This document shows positions 44,907-54,634 of a stretch of 64,000 bases of DNA, piece after piece. Each line of letters starts with the position of its first letter. Position 1 is the stretch's first letter. The stretch is taken from NCBI RefSeq assembly GCF_028823535.1, contig NZ_JAQIYM010000006.1, forward strand, positions 124,001 through 188,000, in the 5' to 3' direction. This stretch comes from Pseudomonas serbica. GTDB taxonomy: Bacteria > Pseudomonadota > Gammaproteobacteria > Pseudomonadales > Pseudomonadaceae. Under the pieces are notes generated by a model. That model was not told the DNA's origin. It saw nothing but the letters and a program-made list of their open reading frames with translations, and made no database searches. Position numbers and translations under genes: made by a program.

Positions 44907-47174
44907 ATGAGCGACTCCCTTGATCTCAGCCTGGACGGTGTAGAACGCCGGTCACTGGCTGACTTCACCGAAAATGCCTACCTCAACTACTCCATGTACG
45001 TGATCATGGACCGTGCCTTGCCGCATATCGGCGACGGCCTGAAGCCGGTACAGCGGCGTATCATTTACGCCATGAGCGAGCTGGGGCTGGACGCCGATTC
45101 CAAGCACAAGAAATCGGCGCGTACCGTCGGTGACGTGCTCGGTAAATTCCACCCCCATGGTGACTCGGCCTGCTACGAAGCCATGGTCCTGATGGCTCAG
45201 CCGTTCAGCTATCGCTATACGCTGGTGGACGGCCAGGGCAACTGGGGTGCGCCGGACGATCCCAAGTCCTTCGCCGCCATGCGCTACACCGAAGCACGGC
45301 TGTCGCGCTACTCCGAAGTGCTGCTCAGCGAACTGGGCCAGGGCACGGCGGACTGGGGCCCGAACTTCGACGGCACCCTCGACGAACCGCTGGTGTTGCC
45401 AGCACGGTTGCCTAATATCCTGCTCAACGGCACCACCGGTATCGCCGTGGGCATGGCCACCGACGTTCCGCCGCACAACCTGCGCGAAGTCGCCAGTGCC
45501 TGCGTGCGTTTGCTCGATGAGCCCAAGGCCACCGTCGAGCAGCTTTGCGAGCACATCCAGGGCCCGGACTACCCGACTGAGGCGGAGATCATCACGCCGC
45601 GTGCCGACCTGCTGAAAATCTACGAGACCGGGCGCGGTTCGGTGCGCATGCGCGCCGTTTACCATATTGAAGACGGCGACATCATCGTCACCGCGCTACC
45701 GCATCAGGTTTCTGGTGCCAAGGTGCTGGAACAGATTGCGGCCATGATGCAGGCCAAACCGTCGAAGGCCCCGCAAATCGCGGACTTGCGCGACGAGTCG
45801 GACCACGAGAACCCATGCCGGATCGTGATCATTCCTGGCGCCCGGAAAAACTTTGACCACGATGCGCTGATGCAGCACCTGTTCGCCAGCACCGAGCTGG
45901 AGTCGAGCTACCGGGTCAACATCAACATCATCGGGCTGGATGGCAAGCCGCAGCTGAAAAACCTGCGGGCCCTGCTGGTCGAGTGGCTGGAGTTCCGGGT
46001 TCGGACCGTACGTCGCCGCCTGCAATTCCGCCTGGACAAGGTCGAGCGTCGTCTGCACCTGTTGGACGGTTTGTTGATCGCCTACCTCAACCTGGATGAA
46101 GTGATCCACATCATCCGCACTGAGGAGCAGCCCAAAGCCGCGCTGATCGAGCGTTTCGCCTTGAGCGAAATCCAGGCCGACTACATTCTCGACACGCGCT
46201 TGCGTCAATTGGCGCGACTGGAAGAAATGAAGCTGCGTTCCGAGCAGGATGAACTGCTCAAGGAACAAGCCAAGCTGCAAGCCCTGCTGAGCAGCGAAGC
46301 CAAGCTGAAGAAACTGGTGCGCACCGAGCTGATCAAGGACGCCGAGACCTATGGCGACGACCGTCGCTCGCCAATCGTCGAGCGCGCTGAAGCGAAGGCG
46401 CTGACCGAGCACGATCTGCTGCCGAACGAAAAAGTCACCGTCGTGCTGTCGGAAAAAGGCTGGGTGCGCTCCGCCAAAGGCCACGACATCGACGCCACCG
46501 GACTTTCCTACAAGGCCGGGGACGGTTTCAAGGCCTTGGCCGCGGGGCGTTCCAACCAGTTTGCGGTGTTCATCGATTCCACCGGGCGCAGTTATTCGGT
46601 GGCGGCACACACCTTGCCATCGGCCCGTGGCCAGGGCGAGCCGCTGACCGGTCGTCTGACACCGCCGCCAGGGGCGAGTTTCGAATGCGTGCTGATGCCT
46701 GAAGACGATGCGCTGTACGTCATTGCGTCGGACGCCGGTTACGGTTTCGTGGTCAAGGGTGAAGACCTGCAGGCCAAGAACAAGGCAGGCAAGGCCCTGT
46801 TGAGCCTGCCGAACAACGCCAAGGTGATCCTGCCGCGTCCAGTGGCCGATCGTGAGCACAACTGGCTGGCGTCGGTGACCACCGAAGGTCGCCTGCTGAT
46901 CTTCAAGATCAGCGATCTGCCACAATTAGGTAAGGGCAAAGGCAACAAGATCATCGGGATTTCCGGTGAGCGTGTGGCCAGCCGCGAAGAATATGTCACG
47001 GACATCGCCGTTGTGCCGGACGGTGCCACTTTGGTGCTGCAGGCCGGAAAACGTACCTTGTCACTGAAAGCAGACGACCTCGAACACTACAAGGGTGAGC
47101 GTGGGCGTCGTGGTAACAAATTGCCACGTGGCTTCCAGAGGGTGGATGCGCTGCTCGTCGAAAACCTCAATTAA
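44907..47174 (+). CDS. parC: DNA topoisomerase IV subunit A
   Basis: Seen: 755 residues from ATG ([20 protein letters not shown]). The catalytic Tyr is in [11 protein letters not shown] (Tyr127). The quinolone-resistance region reads [10 protein letters not shown], with Ser87 and Glu91 both in the drug-sensitive state. A GyrA-like C-terminal beta-pinwheel is shortened. Known: breaks and rejoins DNA in the ParC2ParE2 enzyme. The start chosen removes 21 residues that overlap the preceding gene. Confidence 0.97.
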   Translation: MSDSLDLSLDGVERRSLADFTENAYLNYSMYVIMDRALPHIGDGLKPVQRRIIYAMSELGLDADSKHKKSARTVGDVLGKFHPHGDSACYEAMVLMAQPFSYRYTLVDGQGNWGAPDDPKSFAAMRYTEARLSRYSEVLLSELGQGTADWGPNFDGTLDEPLVLPARLPNILLNGTTGIAVGMATDVPPHNLREVASACVRLLDEPKATVEQLCEHIQGPDYPTEAEIITPRADLLKIYETGRGSVRMRAVYHIEDGDIIVTALPHQVSGAKVLEQIAAMMQAKPSKAPQIADLRDESDHENPCRIVIIPGARKNFDHDALMQHLFASTELESSYRVNINIIGLDGKPQLKNLRALLVEWLEFRVRTVRRRLQFRLDKVERRLHLLDGLLIAYLNLDEVIHIIRTEEQPKAALIERFALSEIQADYILDTRLRQLARLEEMKLRSEQDELLKEQAKLQALLSSEAKLKKLVRTELIKDAETYGDDRRSPIVERAEAKALTEHDLLPNEKVTVVLSEKGWVRSAKGHDIDATGLSYKAGDGFKALAAGRSNQFAVFIDSTGRSYSVAAHTLPSARGQGEPLTGRLTPPPGASFECVLMPEDDALYVIASDAGYGFVVKGEDLQAKNKAGKALLSLPNNAKVILPRPVADREHNWLASVTTEGRLLIFKISDLPQLGKGKGNKIIGISGERVASREEYVTDIAVVPDGATLVLQAGKRTLSLKADDLEHYKGERGRRGNKLPRGFQRVDALLVENLN

Positions 47175-47189
47175 GCGTCCTAGAGCGCT

Positions 47190-47215
47190 CGATCTACGAT
47201 TTAACGCGTAGATCG
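47190..47215 (+). terminator. Hairpin CGATCTACG-N8-CGTAGATCG after parC
   Basis: Seen: perfect 9-bp arms extended by imperfect AGCG/CGCT pairs, 15 bases after the parC stop. It has only a weak T-rich tail (CGCTTTGG), so termination strength is uncertain. Confidence 0.5.
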
Positions 47216-47350
47216 ACGCTTTGGCGCTGGAGTCGGAACGCATATTCACGGATGATATGGCCTTTCAAGCGCCGGCGTGGCCGAGCGTTCTTCATATTTA
47301 TTGAGTATTTTCACTGTGGTCAGCCTTGTGGCGGCCACCTGGATGGGACG

Positions 47351-48064
47351 ATGACTGCTCTGCGCCTTCCTTTTATTTTGATGCTCGCCGGCGTTCTTGG
47401 CCTGGCGGGTTGCAGCGTTCACCAACCGGTGTCGCTGTATCAACTGGACAGCGGAAGTCCGGTTGCGCCTGCGCAAAGCGCGGGCATGGCGGTTTTGTTG
47501 GGCCCGGTCACCGTGGCGGACTACCTGCAGCGCGAAACCCTGTTGCAGCGTCAGCCTGATGGCAGCCTGCAAGCCTCGGCCGACGGACGTTGGGCTGGCA
47601 GCCTGTCTTCCGACATCGATCAGCTGTTGCTGCGTCAGGTGGCGGGTCATCTGGACAGCCAGCGTGTAGTGCTGGCGCCTGCGACAACAGGGTTCACACC
47701 GGATGTCCAGGTCCTGTTGACCATCACGCGCCTGGATTCGGGGAAGACGCAACCGGCGATCCTCGATGCCCAGTGGCGTTTGATCGACCGTCGTGGCCAG
47801 GTGCGCGATAACCGCATCATTCACCTGCAGGAACAGCACGCCGGTAATACGGCGGCTCAGGTTCAGGCGCAGGGTGTATTGCTGCAGAAGCTCGCTGAAC
47901 AGCTGTCGGTAGCGCTCAAGCCGCTGGCCAACCAGCCTCCGATTGCCGAAGCACCGCGCAAGCCGGCAGCCAAGCCTGCAGCGCCTGCGGCGGAACAGGA
48001 AAAACAGCCGAAGATCCCGATGGCTGCACCGATTCGCACGGATATGGAAGTGTTTCGCTTCTAA
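47351..48064 (+). CDS. PqiC/YmbA-like ABC-transport auxiliary lipoprotein
   Basis: Seen: 237 residues from ATG. Signal MTALRLPFILMLAGVLGLAGC, lipobox Cys21. The conserved family opening SLYQLDSG and a later LLGPVTVADYLQRETLL fit the PqiC/YmbA domain. The C-terminal tail is Ala/Pro/Lys-rich. Known: such lipoproteins pair with MCE proteins (PqiB-type) to move lipids between membranes. No pqiA or pqiB gene lies next to it here, so it is an orphan. Upstream extension to 47252 has no family features. Confidence 0.85.
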   Translation: MTALRLPFILMLAGVLGLAGCSVHQPVSLYQLDSGSPVAPAQSAGMAVLLGPVTVADYLQRETLLQRQPDGSLQASADGRWAGSLSSDIDQLLLRQVAGHLDSQRVVLAPATTGFTPDVQVLLTITRLDSGKTQPAILDAQWRLIDRRGQVRDNRIIHLQEQHAGNTAAQVQAQGVLLQKLAEQLSVALKPLANQPPIAEAPRKPAAKPAAPAAEQEKQPKIPMAAPIRTDMEVFRF

Positions 48065-48080
48065 AGCTCGATGGATTGGA

Positions 48081-48114
48081 AACAAGGCCCGCGTTGATGC
48101 GGGCCTTGTTGTTT
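48081..48114 (+). terminator. Intrinsic terminator after the PqiC-like gene
   Basis: Seen: AACAAGGCCCGC-GTTGAT-GCGGGCCTTGTT, 12-bp perfect stem, followed by GTTT, 17 bases after the stop codon. Confidence 0.85.
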
Positions 48115-48134
48115 CTGCAGGTTGGAGATCTAGT

Positions 48135-48237
48135 GCCTGTCCCGGCCTCTTCGCGGGCAAGCCCGCTCCTACAGAGTTAGTGGAATCCATACGAACCCTG
48201 TAGGAGCTGGCTTGCCAGCGAAGGCCTCAGGACAGGC
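48135..48237. repeat. Mosaic REP pair with unlike arms
   Basis: Seen: outer inverted repeats GCCTGTCC/GGACAGGC enclose a left REP arm of the TTCGCGGGCAAGCCCGCTCC type and a right arm of the TGTAGGAGCTGGCTTGCCAG type. The two arms belong to different subfamilies, which suggests recombination or independent insertion. It lies between two convergent genes. Confidence 0.75.
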
Positions 48238-48245
48238 AACAAAAA

Positions 48246-48276
48246 AGCCCGCAGACGATCAACTCATCTGCGGGCT
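48246..48276 (-). terminator. Intrinsic terminator of the Smp/AhpA-like gene
   Basis: Seen on the minus strand: AGCCCGCAGA...TCTGCGGGCT, 10-bp stem with an 11-base loop, followed by TTTTT, 18 bases after the stop codon. Confidence 0.85.
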
Positions 48277-48293
48277 TCTTGATAACAGGGCTA

Positions 48294-49814
48294 TTACGCC
48301 CGGCGTTCGTGCATCCGCGCCAGCTGGCGTTCCAGCATCGACGGATACGGCTCCATCAGCCGCTCCACGCAGCAGGCGCCTTCAGGGCTGGCTATCGGGC
48401 GGATCCGTGCGCGCTGGCGAATCAGGGCGTCGTCACTGATCTTGCGCTCAACCAGCAGCAGGTTGCGGCTGTGCTGCGACAGGGCCAGGGCATCCTGTGC
48501 GGCGTCGGTCAGCAACAGGTCGATCTGGCTCAGGCCAAACAGTTCCTCGCCCAGGGTCAGGCCAAGCTGCAATTGCAAGGTGATGCCACTGTCGGCGACT
48601 TCGATTTGCAGCTGATGACCCAACGCCCGCAGCAGCTCGCCGCAGCAGATGGCGTTGGTCAGGTAATCGTCGCCGCTGTCTTCGGAGTGGAACAGCATCA
48701 GGGTGCTGCCATCGTTCAGGGTGTGCAGTTCGCTCTCGTAAAGCGAGGCCGCCTGGTCGAGGCAGTCGCGGTAGCGTTTGAGCAGATCTTCCAGGCGTGT
48801 CCGGGGCAGGCGTCGCAGCTGTTCCTGTGAGCCCAGCTGTACGGCCAGCACGGCGCTGTGCTGCGGTACATTGGAGGCTACAGGTTTGGCCGACGGTTTC
48901 ACCACACTGTCTGGTGCATCATCGAGCAAGTCGGCGAACGCATCGTCGTCATCGTCTTCAACAGTGCTGACGACACGCCGTGGCGCGGCTTTCATCGCGG
49001 CCATGGGGCGACTTTCATCGAATCTCGGATCACGCAGGTTACGCACTTCGAAATCCGGCTCGCCGTCCTCGTCATCGTTGTCTTCGAATTCGGGTTCCGG
49101 CTCAGGTTCCGGTTCGACGGGTTCTGGCGCAAAGTCGGCGTGCAGCTGGCGCGCCAGGTCGCCGATCTCGTCATTGCGTTCGGTGGCCGGGGTGTGTTCG
49201 TCGATATTGCGCAGCCAGACCCGCAATTGCAGCAACGGCGTGGAGAGGTATCGCCCCATGCGCAGGCTCAAGGCCAGCGACAGGGCCAGCAGGATCGCAC
49301 TCAAGATGCCCATGCTTTGCAGGCTGATGGTCATCGGCTGCTGGAACTGGTCCATGTCCAGGCTGATGCGCAGCTGACCGGCGGTCACGTCCTGGAACGT
49401 GATCTTGCTCTGGTACATGCCCTCGGCTTCGCCCAACAGGCCATGCTTGGGACGCTGGCCGGCTTCGGCGAGGATGCGGTTGTCCACGCTGTAGATGGCG
49501 GCGTGGGCCACCAGCTTATTCTTGGTCAGGTTGTTGAGCAGGACGTTGAGGCTGAGGATGTCGTTGGACACCAGCAGCTCAGTAGCCGAGGTGGCCGTCT
49601 GCATGGTCAGGCTTTCACCCAGCGCATCCGCTTGCTCGTGCATGGCCTGCTTGAACTGCAAACCCATCACGCAGGCGTAGATCACCAGGGCCAGAGCGAC
49701 CAGGATCACGTTATGGCTGGCAATGCGTAATGCAATCGGTACACGGCGGTGGCGCAGTGCACGGAAGATCAGCAGGAAGAAGTTATCGGTTTTTACTGGC
49801 GTAGGCCGGTTCAC
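48294..49814 (-). CDS. Smp/AhpA-like membrane protein with C-terminal cyclase-like domain
   Basis: Seen: 506 residues. Two membrane helices (about 32-52 and 164-186) flank a periplasmic domain. A HAMP-like segment (RMGRYLSTPLLQLRVWLRNI) follows, then an acidic linker (EPEPEPEPEFEDNDDEDGE, about 229-247). Residues about 318-506 resemble a class III nucleotide cyclase (AVLAVQLGS, LNDGSTLMLFH, LQLGLTLGEELFG) but lack the metal Asp residues. Known: Smp/YtjB lies divergent from serB in E. coli too. Inferred: a membrane sensor with a non-catalytic cyclase-like output. Confidence 0.82.
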   Translation of the reverse strand: MNRPTPVKTDNFFLLIFRALRHRRVPIALRIASHNVILVALALVIYACVMGLQFKQAMHEQADALGESLTMQTATSATELLVSNDILSLNVLLNNLTKNKLVAHAAIYSVDNRILAEAGQRPKHGLLGEAEGMYQSKITFQDVTAGQLRISLDMDQFQQPMTISLQSMGILSAILLALSLALSLRMGRYLSTPLLQLRVWLRNIDEHTPATERNDEIGDLARQLHADFAPEPVEPEPEPEPEFEDNDDEDGEPDFEVRNLRDPRFDESRPMAAMKAAPRRVVSTVEDDDDDAFADLLDDAPDSVVKPSAKPVASNVPQHSAVLAVQLGSQEQLRRLPRTRLEDLLKRYRDCLDQAASLYESELHTLNDGSTLMLFHSEDSGDDYLTNAICCGELLRALGHQLQIEVADSGITLQLQLGLTLGEELFGLSQIDLLLTDAAQDALALSQHSRNLLLVERKISDDALIRQRARIRPIASPEGACCVERLMEPYPSMLERQLARMHERRA

Positions 49815-49949
49815 TTGAGCTCGGCTCTTTTGTCCGTGAAGTTGACGCGCAGTATAGCGACAGGCCCTAGGCCGTCAAAGCGCTCACGGTGCCCGATGGT
49901 CACTGAATGTGGGTAGAATGCGGTTTTTTTCCACCTGCGGGGGTGCGCC

Positions 49950-51164
49950 TTGCGCGAAATCGTCCTGATAAACATCACGGGAGTCGACCGTCCGGGTCTG
50001 ACTGCGGCCATTACCGGCGTTCTGGCCCAGGGTGGTGTGAACATTCTCGACATCGGTCAGGCGGTGATCCACGACACCCTGTCGTTCGGCATCCTGGTTG
50101 AAATTCCTGATACCGAACAAGGCAAGTCGGTGCTCAAGGACATCCTGTTCAAGGGCTATGAGCTTGATCAACAGGTGCGTTTCACGCCGGTATCCGAAGA
50201 GGATTACCAGCAGTGGGTCGGCAACCAGGGCAAAAAACGCCACATCGTGACCCTGCTGACACGCAAGGTCACCGCCGGGCAATTGCAGGCCGTGAGTTCG
50301 ATCACCGCCAAATATGGCCTGAACATCGACCATATCGATCGCCTGTCCGGGCGCATGCCGCTGGACACCCCGGCTGATAAAGGCAAGGGTTGCATCGAGT
50401 TTTCCGTGCGCGGCGAAGCGGCTGATCCGCAGTCACTGCGGGCGGAATTCCTCAGCGTCGCCCAGGAGCTGAACGTCGACATCGCCTTCCAGGAAGATTC
50501 GCTGTTCCGTCGCAACCGCCGCCTGGCGGTGTTCGACATGGACTCGACCCTGATCGAGGCCGAAGTCATCGACGAGTTGGCCAAGGCGGCCGGCGTGGGC
50601 GACAAGGTGTCGGAAATTACCGAGCGGGCGATGGCCGGTGAACTGGACTTCCGCGCCAGCTTCAAGGAACGCCTGGCGTTGCTCAAGGGGCTGGACGTTG
50701 GCGTGCTGGACTCGATCGGCGCCTCTCTTCGCCTGACCGAAGGTGCTGAAACCCTGTTCGCCGAACTCAAGCGCCTGGGTTACAAGACCGCCATCCTGTC
50801 GGGCGGGTTTACCTACTTCGCCAAGCAATTGCAGGCCAAGCTGGGTATCGACTACGTGTTCGCCAACGAACTGGAAGTGGTTGATGGCAAGGTGACGGGC
50901 GTGGCGATCGAGCCGATTGTCGATGCCCAGCGCAAAGCGGATCTGCTGAAAGAACTGGCACACAAGGAAGGCTTGCGACTGGAGCAGACCATTGCGGTCG
51001 GCGACGGTGCCAATGACCTGCCGATGCTGGCAATTGCCGGATTGGGCGTGGCGTTCCGGGCCAAGCCGCTGGTCAAGCAGTCGGCTAGACAGGCGATTTC
51101 CACCCTTGGGCTGGATGGCGTGCTGTATCTGCTGGGCTTCCGCGATCGCGACGGCCAGCTCTGA
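49950..51164 (+). CDS. serB: Phosphoserine phosphatase with two ACT domains
   Basis: Seen: 404 residues from TTG (MREIVLINITGVDRPGLTAA) after GCGGGGG. Two ACT-like domains fill residues 1-180. The HAD phosphatase has VFDMDSTLIEAE (nucleophile Asp near 197), SGGFTYFA, and AVGDGANDLPML. Known: last step of serine synthesis; ACT domains bind serine. A TAGAAT box at 49914-49919 may be its -10. Divergent from the Smp-like gene, followed by a REP pair. Confidence 0.95.
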   Translation: MREIVLINITGVDRPGLTAAITGVLAQGGVNILDIGQAVIHDTLSFGILVEIPDTEQGKSVLKDILFKGYELDQQVRFTPVSEEDYQQWVGNQGKKRHIVTLLTRKVTAGQLQAVSSITAKYGLNIDHIDRLSGRMPLDTPADKGKGCIEFSVRGEAADPQSLRAEFLSVAQELNVDIAFQEDSLFRRNRRLAVFDMDSTLIEAEVIDELAKAAGVGDKVSEITERAMAGELDFRASFKERLALLKGLDVGVLDSIGASLRLTEGAETLFAELKRLGYKTAILSGGFTYFAKQLQAKLGIDYVFANELEVVDGKVTGVAIEPIVDAQRKADLLKELAHKEGLRLEQTIAVGDGANDLPMLAIAGLGVAFRAKPLVKQSARQAISTLGLDGVLYLLGFRDRDGQL

Positions 51165-51179
51165 TACACCCGAAACAAA

Positions 51180-51269
51180 TGTGGGAGCGGGCTTGCTCGC
51201 GAAGGCGTCATCACATTCAACGTTAATGTTGACTGTAAGTCCGCTTTCGCGAGCAAGCCCGCTCCCACA
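51180..51269. repeat. REP pair, GTGGGAGCGGGCTTGCTCGC type
   Basis: Seen: inverted copies of TGTGGGAGCGGGCTTGCTCG extended by CGAA, about 44 bases apart, between convergent serB and psd. Same subfamily as the palindrome at 12.5 kb. Confidence 0.87.
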
Positions 51270-51286
51270 GGAATGCAGCTCGGTCT

Positions 51287-52147
51287 TTAGGCTTTCGGTG
51301 AGCCCATACCCTGACCCATCCGCACTGGCGAACCGGCCAGCAGCTCCGCATCCCACTGCACTTGGTCCGGCCCGAACAGCACGACAGCGGTCGAACCCAG
51401 TTTGAAGCGACCCAGCTCCGCACCTTTTTCCAGGTGGATCGGCGCGCGCGCGGCTTCGTCGTAGCGGAAAGTTTTCAGTTCGCGCTTTGGCGGCGTTACC
51501 AGCCCGGCCCACACGGTTTCGATCGATGCCACGATCATCGCGCCCACCAGCACCACGGCCATCGGCCCGCGCTCGGTGTCGAAAATGCACGCCACGCGCT
51601 CGTTGCGGGCAAACAGCTCCGGCACGTTTTCAGCGGTGGTCTGGTTGACCGAGAACAGGCGACCCGGGATGTAGACCATCTCGCGCAGGGTGCCGGCCAG
51701 TGGCATGTGCACGCGGTGATAGTCCTTCGGCGACAGGTAGATGGTCGCGAAGTCACCGCCCATGAACGGCGCGGCATTCGCCGCATCGCCACCCAGCAGT
51801 TCCAGCACGCTGAAGCTGTGGCCCTTGGCCTGGAACACACGGCCGTGCTCGATCGGGCCAAGTTGGCTGACCGCGCCGTCGGCCGGGCTGAGGATGGCCC
51901 CCGGGGTTTCGTCGAGAGGGCGGGCACCCTCTTTCAGTGCGCGGGTAAAGAACGCGTTGAAGTGCTCGTAGGCGGTCAGGTCTTCAACCAGTGCCTCGGA
52001 CATGTTCACCTGGTAACGCTTGGCGAACCAGGCGGTAAAGGCATTCTTGAACCAGCGCACACGGCATTCGGCAATGCAGCCGGCCAGTCGCGAGAGCAGA
52101 TTGTGGGGCAGCAGGTATTGGCTGACGATAAACAGACGCTTGTTCAT
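51287..52147 (-). CDS. psd: Phosphatidylserine decarboxylase proenzyme
   Basis: Seen: 286 residues, [21 protein letters not shown]. The self-cleavage motif LGST places the pyruvoyl-forming Ser at residue 252, giving a 34-35-residue alpha chain. The charge-relay His is in [10 protein letters not shown]. Known: makes phosphatidylethanolamine at the inner membrane. It follows rhdA with an 18-base gap, so the two are probably co-transcribed. Confidence 0.96.
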   Translation of the reverse strand: MNKRLFIVSQYLLPHNLLSRLAGCIAECRVRWFKNAFTAWFAKRYQVNMSEALVEDLTAYEHFNAFFTRALKEGARPLDETPGAILSPADGAVSQLGPIEHGRVFQAKGHSFSVLELLGGDAANAAPFMGGDFATIYLSPKDYHRVHMPLAGTLREMVYIPGRLFSVNQTTAENVPELFARNERVACIFDTERGPMAVVLVGAMIVASIETVWAGLVTPPKRELKTFRYDEAARAPIHLEKGAELGRFKLGSTAVVLFGPDQVQWDAELLAGSPVRMGQGMGSPKA

Positions 52148-52165
52148 TAACTGTCCTTAAAAACC

Positions 52166-52981
52166 TTAAATCTCTACGGGCGTGTCGGGATGGTTACCCC
52201 ATTCGCCCCAGGAGCCAGCGTAGCCCTTGACCCGCGGATAACCGAGAGCCTTGGCCACCAGATAGGTGAAGCCAGATCGATGGTGCGTCTGGCAGTGGGT
52301 AATGACTTCTTTGTCTTTGGTGATGCCGAGTTGTTCCAGGATTTTCGGCATGTCGGTGCGGATGCGCAGGTGGCGCGCCTGATCCATGCCCGCGGTCCAC
52401 TCGAAATTGACTGCGCCTGGGATGTGGCCGCCCTTGGCCGCCAGCACTTTCTCCCCGGAATACTCCAGCGGCCCGCGCGCATCCCAGATAGCCAGGTCAG
52501 CAGCGCCGAGGCGGCTTTGCAGGTACTCGCGCGTGGCTGTGGGTTCGTCGTGCAGGGTCAGCGCAACCGGGCCACCTGCGGGAGGGGGAACCTGGATTGA
52601 CATGGGCATGCCTTCTGCCAGCCAGGCCGTCAGGCCGCCATCGAGATAGTGGTACTTGTTGTGGCCAATGACATCCAGAAGCCAGATAAAGCGCCCGGCC
52701 CAGCCACCACCTTCGTCGTCGTAGACGACATAAACGGCATCGGGGTTGTGCCCCAGCTCACCGAACAATGCTTCGAGCGCCGCTTGCGGCGGCATGAGCC
52801 CTGGCGCGGGTGCCTGGCCGAGTTGTGTGCGTTTGGGGTCGACGAAGCGCGCACCGGGAATATGCCCTTCGGTGTAGCGGACGTTGCTGGTCAGGTCCAC
52901 CAGGATCAGTTGGCGGGCTTCGAGGCGAGGGAGCAAGTCGCTCGGCTCGATCACCAGCGGCAAGCCAGAGAAGTCAGACAT
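52166..52981 (-). CDS. rhdA: Thiosulfate:cyanide sulfurtransferase (rhodanese)
   Basis: Seen: 271 residues from ATG (MSDFSGLPLVIEPSDLLPRL). Two rhodanese domains; the catalytic loop of the second reads HCQTHHRSG with the active Cys near 230. The first domain lacks the Cys (YVVYDDEGGG). Known: CQTHHR is the distinctive loop of Azotobacter/Pseudomonas RhdA. An upstream extension into the HDOD gene is rejected. Forms a minus-strand unit with psd. Confidence 0.94.
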   Translation of the reverse strand: MSDFSGLPLVIEPSDLLPRLEARQLILVDLTSNVRYTEGHIPGARFVDPKRTQLGQAPAPGLMPPQAALEALFGELGHNPDAVYVVYDDEGGGWAGRFIWLLDVIGHNKYHYLDGGLTAWLAEGMPMSIQVPPPAGGPVALTLHDEPTATREYLQSRLGAADLAIWDARGPLEYSGEKVLAAKGGHIPGAVNFEWTAGMDQARHLRIRTDMPKILEQLGITKDKEVITHCQTHHRSGFTYLVAKALGYPRVKGYAGSWGEWGNHPDTPVEI

Positions 52982-53024
52982 GTGAGGTCTCCAGGGCACA
53001 AAAAGGGAGGATTGTAGCGCAGCC

Positions 53025-54563
53025 TTATTGGCCGCGCTGACTAAAGCAGTGCAGCGCTTTTTCGATGCATTGCGCGGTTTTGCCGAAGGCTTGCACGGTG
53101 ATGTCCGAGAATGGCCCACCACCCTGGTCTGCCACGATAATCATGATTACCCGCCCATTGTTGAGCAGCGAACGCAGCAACAGGTGTTCACCGCTGAACT
53201 GGCTGCGCAGGTTGTTGGGCAACAAGGCGGAAAACTGCGCGTTGTTGAGCGGCGTCAGGCGTACCTGGGCCTGTTGCGAGAGCAGGCGTTGCAGTACCGC
53301 GCTTTGACTGACGACAAAATTCAAGCCGGCCACTTCGTCGGGCAGGCCGGCCGTCTGGTGCACACGCAGAGTGGTGTGGGTGCGGTCGGCCATCAGGATC
53401 ATCACCCGACGCATGCCGCAGGCAACCAGCGCGTCACGGGCAGAGGTGGTGAGGTGGATGGCGTTGGTGAAGCGACTCGGCTCCACCAGCAACTCGGCGC
53501 ATTGTTTGCGCCACTTTGCCAGGTCTTCGGCGGTGGGTGCCGGGGCTGGCTGCAAACCGGCAGGCACAGGGTTCATGCCCCATGGCCAGATCAACGCGAC
53601 CGCGGGATGCCAGAGGTCGGGCATGGCGTGATAGCGCGCGCTGTTGGCGGCTTGCTGGTGCAATTGCTGTTGCACCTCGTCCATCGGTATTTGCAGGTAA
53701 AGGCTGGTCAGGTACTGCCAGCGCTCACTGTGCGGACTGTCCCAAGCCTGCTGCGCCGAGAGTGCCAGGCCATTGGCCAGCAGCACCGTGTTGGCCGGTT
53801 GGTTGAGCCAGCGGCGCAGGGTCGGGTCGTCGTCCAGACGATTCTGCTGGCGTAGCGGATGTTCGCTGTCGCGGGCAATGCGCAGGACTTTCACCAATTC
53901 CCGTTGCTCGGTGAGCAGCAGTCGATAGCCCTGTTGCACCCAGATCGGCAGGTGCCAGAGATCCACCAGGGCCTGGCCGATTTCCAGCAGGCGCGCGCCA
54001 AACAGTTGCTGTTCGACGGTGCGCGCCGACTCGCCTTTATGAATCACCCGCTGCTCCCAGGCTTCGAGCAGGTGCGGATGGGTCAGGGCCAGCGGCCACA
54101 GCGGTGACAGGAACAGCAGGCTACCCCAATGGATGTCCTGCCACAGGCGCGCCAGGCGGCTGGCAAAAAAGCCATTGGCCTGTTGGCTGGCGTGTTGGCT
54201 GATCATCTGCAGCTGGCGCAGGGCTTTCGGAATCTCGACCTCGGGCATGACAGGCAGGCGTGCGAGCAGTTCCTCGGTGCGCTTCAAGCCGAGGCGGTTG
54301 ATGGCCACCTCAAGGTGTTCCGCAGGCTCGCTCATGGCGCCATGGCTGTGCCGGTTGGCCTCGCGAATTACGCTCAAGGCCAGGGCCGGACTGCCTTGCA
54401 TCAGGTCGGCGATATTGCGCAGCGAGCTGCGACTGTCGCGCAGTGCCCGGCAGACACGGTCGTGACTGGCCTGCGGAACCGGCAGGCGCACGCCGTCGAG
54501 AAGCTTGACCCAGCCTTCGAGCGTGGTTGGTGTTGGCGTCGTGGCGTTCGTTTGTCTAGCCAT
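53025..54563 (-). CDS. HDOD-domain regulatory protein
   Basis: Seen: 512 residues, MARQTNATTPTPTTLEGWVKLL. The N-terminal part (about 25-260) is HDOD-like: DLMQGSPALALSVIREANR and INRLGLKRTEELLARLPVM. The C-terminal 150 residues look like a GAF-type sensory domain (ALVACGMRRVMILMADRTHT; LLLRSLLNNGRVIMIIVADQG). No HD metal residues evident. Known: HDOD proteins act in signalling, often motility or c-di-GMP related. It is divergent from motA, and a homologue stands at this place in PAO1 from memory. Confidence 0.83.
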   Translation of the reverse strand: MARQTNATTPTPTTLEGWVKLLDGVRLPVPQASHDRVCRALRDSRSSLRNIADLMQGSPALALSVIREANRHSHGAMSEPAEHLEVAINRLGLKRTEELLARLPVMPEVEIPKALRQLQMISQHASQQANGFFASRLARLWQDIHWGSLLFLSPLWPLALTHPHLLEAWEQRVIHKGESARTVEQQLFGARLLEIGQALVDLWHLPIWVQQGYRLLLTEQRELVKVLRIARDSEHPLRQQNRLDDDPTLRRWLNQPANTVLLANGLALSAQQAWDSPHSERWQYLTSLYLQIPMDEVQQQLHQQAANSARYHAMPDLWHPAVALIWPWGMNPVPAGLQPAPAPTAEDLAKWRKQCAELLVEPSRFTNAIHLTTSARDALVACGMRRVMILMADRTHTTLRVHQTAGLPDEVAGLNFVVSQSAVLQRLLSQQAQVRLTPLNNAQFSALLPNNLRSQFSGEHLLLRSLLNNGRVIMIIVADQGGGPFSDITVQAFGKTAQCIEKALHCFSQRGQ

Positions 54564-54634
54564 GTCTGGAGGCGATCATCGTCAACAATACCTGGGCCCG
54601 GAGGGGGTCAAATTGGCTTTTCGCCTGAACTGGC

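Noticed and set aside
45000..45200. Fluoroquinolone-resistance mutation in parC
   Set aside because: The region reads [10 protein letters not shown] with Ser87 and Glu91, the drug-sensitive residues.
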